Shown one piece after another: positions 4,677 through 8,126 of a stretch of DNA of 8,126 nt. The first letter of the stretch is position 1, and every line of letters starts with the position of its first letter. The stretch is taken from contig JBEGQI010000216.1 of the NCBI GenBank assembly GCA_041181065.1, positions 1-8,126 of the forward strand. The letters are read 5' to 3'. The notes below the pieces were generated by a model. It saw only the letters and a list, made by a program, of their open reading frames with translations, had not been told where the DNA came from and searched no databases. This stretch comes from DSYF01 sp041181065. Lineage in GTDB: Bacteria; Verrucomicrobiota; Verrucomicrobiia; Limisphaerales; DSYF01. The position numbers were made by a program, and so were the translations under genes.

Positions 4677-6614
4677 ATGGCTAAAGTGCTCGGCATTGAT
4701 TTGGGAACGACGAACTCCTGCATGGCGGTGATGGACGCGGGCGATCCGTTGGTTCTGGAGAACTCGGAAGGCAAACGCACCACCCCCAGCGTCGTCGCGT
4801 TCACCAAGAGCGGCGAGCGCGTCGTGGGCGATGCCGCCAAGCGCCAGGCCGTGACCAATTCCCGCAACACGATTTACTCCATCAAGCGTTTCATGGGCCG
4901 CAAGTTTGATGAAGTGCAGGAAGAGATCAAACGCATGCCCTACAAGGTCGTGCGCGCCTCGAACGGCGATTGCGCCGTGGAAGTCGAGGACGGCGGCCAG
5001 ACCAAGCAATATTCCCCGCCCGAAATCTCCGCGATGATTCTCGCCAAGCTTAAGGCCGACGCCGAAACGCGTCTCGGCGAGAAAATCTCGCAAGCCGTCA
5101 TCACGGTGCCCGCGTATTTCAATGACTCGCAGCGCCAGGCCACGAAGGACGCTGGCCGCATCGCGGGTCTCGAAGTGCTCCGCATCATCAATGAGCCGAC
5201 CGCCGCGTCGCTCGCTTACGGCCTCGACAAAAAGAAGGACGAGAAAATCGCCGTTTACGACTTGGGCGGCGGCACGTTTGACATTTCGGTCCTCGAAATC
5301 GGCGATGGCGTTTTCGAAGTGAAGGCGACCAACGGCGATACGCACCTCGGCGGTGACGACTGGGACAACACGCTGATGGATTGGATCCTCGACGAGTTCA
5401 AGAAGGAGAACGGCATGGACCTGCGCAAGCAGCCCGACGCCCTCCAACGCATCAAGGAAGAAGCCGAGAAGGCCAAAATCGCCCTCTCCAGCTCAACCAG
5501 CTACGACATCAACCTGCCTTTCATCACGGCGGACGCCAGCGGGCCGAAGCACATCCAGAAGAATCTCACCCGCGCCAAGATGGAGCAGCTCACGGACAGC
5601 TTGTTCGAGCGCACCATCAAGCCGGTCAACGCCTGCTTGAAGGACGCCGGACTCAGCGCCGACAAGATCGACGAACTCGTGCTCGTCGGTGGCATGACCC
5701 GCATGCCCCGCGTCGTCGAGACCGCGCGCAAGCTCGTCAACAAGACGCCGCACCAAGGCGTGAACCCGGATGAAGTCGTCGCCATCGGCGCCGGCATCCA
5801 GGGCGGCGTGCTCAAGGGCGAAGTGAAGGACGTGCTCCTGCTCGACGTGACCCCGTTGTCACTTGGCATCGAGACGCTCGGCAACGTGTTCACCAAGCTC
5901 ATCGAGCGCAACACCACCATCCCGACGCGCAAATCAGAAATCTTCTCCACCGCCAGCGACAACCAGCCCGGCGTTGAGATCCATGTGTTGCAGGGCGAAC
6001 GCCAGTTCGCGCGCGACAACAAATCCATCGGCAAGTTCCAGCTCGCGGACATCCCGCCCGCGCCGCGTGGCGTGCCGCAGATCGAAGTCACGTTCGACAT
6101 CGATGCGAACGGCATCCTGCACGTCGGCGCCAAGGACCTGGGCACGGGCAAGGAGCAGAAGATCACCATCACCGCCAGCAGCGGCCTCTCGAAGGACGAG
6201 ATCGAGAAGATGCGCAAGGACGCCGAGGCCCACGCCGAGGACGACAAGGCCAAGCGCGAGGAAGTGGACACGCGCAACGAAGCGGACAACTCCGTCTATC
6301 GCTCCGAGAAGATGCTCAAGGACAACGCGGACAAACTTTCAGCCGGCGACAAGGAAAAGATCGAGAAGGCCGTGGCCGAAGTGAAGGAAGCGCTGAAGGG
6401 CAGCGACGCGGCGGCGATCAAGACCGCCAGCGAAAAGCTGAACGAAGCGTGGCAGGCCGCGAGCGCCGAGCTTTACAAGGCGGCGGCGGAAAAAGCCAAG
6501 GCCGACAAAGGTCAGGCGGCGTCCGGCGGCGAAGCGCCCAAAGCCGAAGAGAAGAAGGGCGGCAAGGACGAAGGTCCGATCATCGACGCGGAAGTGGTGG
6601 ACGAGAAGAAGTAA
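4677..6614 (+). CDS. dnaK: Molecular chaperone DnaK (Hsp70)
   Basis: This is an ATP-dependent cytoplasmic chaperone that binds extended hydrophobic segments of unfolded proteins, cycling with DnaJ and GrpE. It is 645 aa, normal for the family. Seen in order: phosphate-1 loop GIDLGTTNSC (6-15), IINEPTAASLAYG (about 170-182), phosphate-2 DLGGGTFD (195-202) and adenosine motif LVLVGGMTRMP (from 334). The interdomain linker and start of the substrate-binding domain follow, LLLDVTPLSLGIETLG (from 387). A charged, Ala/Lys/Glu-rich helical lid then ends in GPIIDAEVVDEKK, the usual EEVD-like bacterial tail. The ATG at 4677 gives the canonical MAKVLGIDLG start. No Shine-Dalgarno sequence is well placed (GAGGA at 4645-4649 is 27 nt away). 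No grpE, dnaJ or hrcA lies in the window. The next gene begins 25 bp downstream, so this is the head of a chaperone operon. Confidence 0.98.
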   Translation: MAKVLGIDLGTTNSCMAVMDAGDPLVLENSEGKRTTPSVVAFTKSGERVVGDAAKRQAVTNSRNTIYSIKRFMGRKFDEVQEEIKRMPYKVVRASNGDCAVEVEDGGQTKQYSPPEISAMILAKLKADAETRLGEKISQAVITVPAYFNDSQRQATKDAGRIAGLEVLRIINEPTAASLAYGLDKKKDEKIAVYDLGGGTFDISVLEIGDGVFEVKATNGDTHLGGDDWDNTLMDWILDEFKKENGMDLRKQPDALQRIKEEAEKAKIALSSSTSYDINLPFITADASGPKHIQKNLTRAKMEQLTDSLFERTIKPVNACLKDAGLSADKIDELVLVGGMTRMPRVVETARKLVNKTPHQGVNPDEVVAIGAGIQGGVLKGEVKDVLLLDVTPLSLGIETLGNVFTKLIERNTTIPTRKSEIFSTASDNQPGVEIHVLQGERQFARDNKSIGKFQLADIPPAPRGVPQIEVTFDIDANGILHVGAKDLGTGKEQKITITASSGLSKDEIEKMRKDAEAHAEDDKAKREEVDTRNEADNSVYRSEKMLKDNADKLSAGDKEKIEKAVAEVKEALKGSDAAAIKTASEKLNEAWQAASAELYKAAAEKAKADKGQAASGGEAPKAEEKKGGKDEGPIIDAEVVDEKK

Positions 6615-6639
6615 AATCTGCGCCTCGACTTCACCTGTT

Positions 6640-7152
6640 ATGAAAGACCACGAACTGAGAGCCGTCGTTTTACAAAAGTATTACGACTTGCGTCATCGTG
6701 GATACTTTCGTTGGGACGAAGTCGGAGACGAAATTGAAGAAAGCTTTCCATTCAAGACGTTTGGAGAGCTTGCTCGAATCTGCAAGCAACTCGCCGACTA
6801 TAATCTTATCGAGTGGAACCCAACACTCGGCAATAACGGTGAGCCGGTTGCTGGTGGCGGGGAAATTACGGCGTTCGGTTCAGACGTAATTGAAGGAACC
6901 GCCAAAGCGCCAATTACGATTACCTTGGATCAACGTCACATTCACATCGAAGGCTCATCTAACGTCCAAATTGGGAACGCCAATGTGCAAGGCGTCGCAC
7001 TACACATTGAACAGATTTTAAGGAGAATTGAAAATTCAGACGCGTCTACAGAGGACAAGGCGAATGCGAAATCGAAGCTTAACGAATTCCTTAGCCATCC
7101 AGCGGTAACTGCAATCCTTGGTGGATTGGCTTCTTCGGTGAAGCCGAGTTAG
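6640..7152 (+). CDS. 170-aa wHTH-like protein with RHIM-like VQIG motif, between dnaK and groES
   Basis: Function unknown. Residues 1-58 look like a winged-helix fold (LQKYYDLRHRGYFRWDEV, then FGELARICKQLADYNLIEW). A Gly-rich strand region follows (GGGEITAFGSDVIEG, 72-86). A beta-prone segment ITITLDQRHIHIEGSSNVQIGN covers about 93-113. Its core V109-Q110-I111-G112, followed by NAN and another VQG, resembles the RHIM tetrad (V/I-Q-V/I-G) that forms amyloid in RIP kinases and related bacterial signalling motifs. The C-terminal part has an acidic/Lys helix (HIEQILRRIENSDASTEDKANAKSKLNEF) and a small hydrophobic tail (HPAVTAILGGLASSV). From memory, scattered bacteria carry hypothetical proteins of this same layout; I cannot verify this. 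No signal peptide is present. G+C is 45% over 6661-6720 against 62% over 5401-5460 in dnaK, so acquisition is plausible. No Shine-Dalgarno sequence and no own promoter are evident, so expression probably follows dnaK. Confidence 0.8.
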   Translation: MKDHELRAVVLQKYYDLRHRGYFRWDEVGDEIEESFPFKTFGELARICKQLADYNLIEWNPTLGNNGEPVAGGGEITAFGSDVIEGTAKAPITITLDQRHIHIEGSSNVQIGNANVQGVALHIEQILRRIENSDASTEDKANAKSKLNEFLSHPAVTAILGGLASSVKPS

Positions 7153-7161
7153 AACACTTTT

Positions 7162-7182
7162 CCCGCTTGCTCGTGCGGCGGG
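7162..7182 (+). other. Hairpin in the leader upstream of groES
   Basis: CCCGC (7162-7166) can pair with GCGGG (7178-7182) around an 11-nt loop that can form a short inner GC/GC pairing. No T tract follows, so it is a poor terminator. It may be a transcript-processing, stability or attenuation element between the accessory gene and groES, or nothing. Confidence 0.3.
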
Positions 7183-7191
7183 AGTTAATTC

Positions 7192-7224
7192 GACACGAAA
7201 CAACAACAAACAAACAAGAAAACC
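7192..7224 (+). promoter_or_regulatory. A/C-rich, Shine-Dalgarno-free translation leader of groES
   Basis: The 33 nt before the groES ATG contain CAA-type repeats (ACAACAACAAACAAACAAG), only two or three G and no T. Such a leader should be unstructured. This could favour direct 30S binding in place of Shine-Dalgarno pairing. The only GGAG (7181-7184) is 40 nt from the start, too far to serve as a ribosome binding site. Confidence 0.5.
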
Positions 7225-7518
7225 ATGGCACTAAACATCAAGCCTCTCGGTGACCGGATCCTCGTTGAACCGGCCGAAGAGAAGGAAGTCAAAAAGGGCG
7301 GCATCATCATCCCCGATACCGCCAAGGAAAAACCCCAGGAAGGCATCGTCCGCGTGCTCGGCACCGGCAAGACCGATGACGAAGGCAAGAAGATCGCTTT
7401 CGAAGTCAAAGTCGGCGACCGCGTGCTCGTCTCCAAATACGGCGGCACCGAGATCAAGATCGAAGGCAAGGAATACAAGATCTTTGGTTCCGACGACTTG
7501 ATCGCCATCGTTGGCTAA
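7225..7518 (+). CDS. groES: Co-chaperonin GroES (Hsp10)
   Basis: This is the heptameric lid of the GroEL chamber, acting in the cytoplasm. At 97 aa it is the standard length. Seen: the N-terminal IKPLGDRILVEP, the mobile loop region KKGGIIIPDTAKEKPQEG (about 23-40) whose GGIII hydrophobic stretch docks into GroEL, then GIVRVLGTGK, VKVGDRVLVSKYGGTEIKIEGKEYKI and DDLIAIVG at the end. All of these are family hallmarks. The ATG at 7225 gives the usual MxxxIKPLGDR start. The 33 nt before it are almost only A and C, with no Shine-Dalgarno sequence. groEL begins 43 bp after the stop, so the pair is co-transcribed. The 72-bp gap from the preceding accessory gene holds no clear promoter or CIRCE element. 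Confidence 0.98.
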   Translation: MALNIKPLGDRILVEPAEEKEVKKGGIIIPDTAKEKPQEGIVRVLGTGKTDDEGKKIAFEVKVGDRVLVSKYGGTEIKIEGKEYKIFGSDDLIAIVG

Positions 7519-7561
7519 GCAATCTGAAAACTGAAACCTGTTAACCTGAAACTTTAAAACT

Positions 7562-8126
7562 ATGGCAGCAAAACAAATGTTGTTCGATGAGGCAGCCCGT
7601 CAGGCCATCCTGCGCGGCGTCTCCAAGCTCTCCAAGGCCGTCGTGGCCACGCTCGGCCCGAAAGGCCGCAACGTCGTCCTCGACAAGAAATTCGGCTCCC
7701 CGACCGTGACCAAGGACGGTGTCTCGGTCGCGAAGGAGATCGAATTGGAAGATCCGTTTGAAAACATGGGCGCCCAGATGGTCCGCGAAGTCGCCAGCAA
7801 GACGAGCGACAACGCGGGCGACGGCACCACCACGGCGACCGTGCTCGCCGAGGCCATCTATCGCGAAGGTCTCAAGTATGTGACCGCCGGCGCGAACCCC
7901 ATCAGCCTCCAACGCGGCATACAAAAGGCGGTTGAATCCGCCGTGGGCCAGCTCGACAAGATCGCGAAGAAGGTGAAGGACAAGGAAGAGATCAAGCAGG
8001 TGGCGACCGTTTCCGCGAACTGGGACACCACGATCGGCGAGATCATCGCCGACGCGATGGACAAGGTCGGCAAGGACGGCACCATCACGGTCGAAGAAGC
8101 GAAGTCCATCGAGACGACGCTCGACG
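7562..8126 (+). CDS. groEL: Chaperonin GroEL (Hsp60), N-terminal part (3' end outside window)
   Basis: This is the 60-kDa ring chaperonin that folds proteins in its ATP-driven chamber with GroES. The first 188 codons are present and open to the window edge. Seen: MAAKQMLFDEAARQAILRGV, the ATP-site loop VVATLGPKGRNVVLDKKFGSP with TKDGVSVAKEIELEDPFENMGA, and the nucleotide-binding DGTTTATVLAEAI. After these come the equatorial-to-intermediate GANPISLQRGIQKAVE and VATVSANWDTTIGEIIADAMDKVGKDGTITVEEAKS. The SAN-W-D segment has Trp where E. coli has Ser (SANSDETVG). The ATG at 7562 matches the family start exactly. No Shine-Dalgarno sequence is seen; the 43-bp gap after groES carries three CTGAAA copies (7524, 7531 and 7546). 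The upstream groES makes this the GroES-paired copy. Whether other groEL copies exist cannot be seen here. Confidence 0.98.
   Translation, partial: MAAKQMLFDEAARQAILRGVSKLSKAVVATLGPKGRNVVLDKKFGSPTVTKDGVSVAKEIELEDPFENMGAQMVREVASKTSDNAGDGTTTATVLAEAIYREGLKYVTAGANPISLQRGIQKAVESAVGQLDKIAKKVKDKEEIKQVATVSANWDTTIGEIIADAMDKVGKDGTITVEEAKSIETTLD

Noticed and set aside
4665..5447. Minus-strand open frame (260 codons) opposite dnaK
   Set aside because: It overlaps dnaK fully and shows no recognisable domain; it is a codon-bias shadow.
5501..6289. Minus-strand open frame (262 codons) opposite dnaK
   Set aside because: Ser-rich, low-complexity translation antisense to conserved DnaK sequence; a shadow.
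7162..7190. Intrinsic terminator after the 170-aa gene
   Set aside because: The stem is only 5 bp with an 11-nt loop and is followed by AGTTAATTCG, not a T tract.
7153..7224. CIRCE operator or promoter before groES
   Set aside because: Neither TTAGCACTC nor GAGTGCTAA is present, and no -35/-10 pair with acceptable spacing was found; the hairpin here is not CIRCE.

Overview
The window reads as a piece of a moderately GC-rich bacterial chromosome with every gene on the + strand. Several traits together suggest a Verrucomicrobiota-like (or wider PVC-group) organism: aa3/caa3-type oxidase genes, chaperone genes with no Shine-Dalgarno sequence, clustering of dnaK with groES-groEL, and a degenerate 21-bp tandem repeat. 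This placement is an inference from general character and was not tested by a search.

Layout. (1) 3-431: the 3' end of a cytochrome c oxidase subunit II gene with an intact CuA site, closed by a strong intrinsic terminator (451-486). (2) 543-4155: a four-gene, tightly packed export operon. It encodes a YbhG/HlyD-type periplasmic adaptor (probably a lipoprotein), an unrecognised three-helix membrane protein, an ABC ATPase and an ABC-2 permease. The adaptor, ATPase and permease would form a YbhGFSR/YhiI-RbbA-YhhJ-like efflux pump. The unrecognised gene sits inside the operon, is translationally coupled to the adaptor, and has visibly lower GC. (3) 4156-4676: a 520-bp gene-free stretch. It opens with about twelve contiguous, degenerate 21-bp repeats that begin at the permease stop codon. 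After these come three TGTGCCA boxes, a TAAACC/GGTTTA inverted repeat and a good match to a sigma-54 (-24/-12) promoter just before dnaK. (4) 4677-8126: a chaperone cluster of dnaK, a 170-aa accessory gene, groES, and groEL cut by the window end.

The most unusual item is the 170-aa protein between dnaK and groES. It has a winged-helix-like N-terminus, a central SSNVQIGNANVQ segment resembling the RHIM amyloid core (V/I-Q-V/I-G), and a small-residue-rich hydrophobic tail. Its base composition differs from the chaperone genes around it. RHIM-like and other amyloid signalling motifs are known from bacterial cell-death and defence proteins, so a protein of this type embedded in a chaperone operon deserves attention. 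Its function is unknown and any link to immunity is inference.

Together the genes cover respiration, small-molecule or xenobiotic efflux, and protein folding. The two complete transcription units (efflux and chaperone) appear independent, separated by the repeat-bearing intergenic region.
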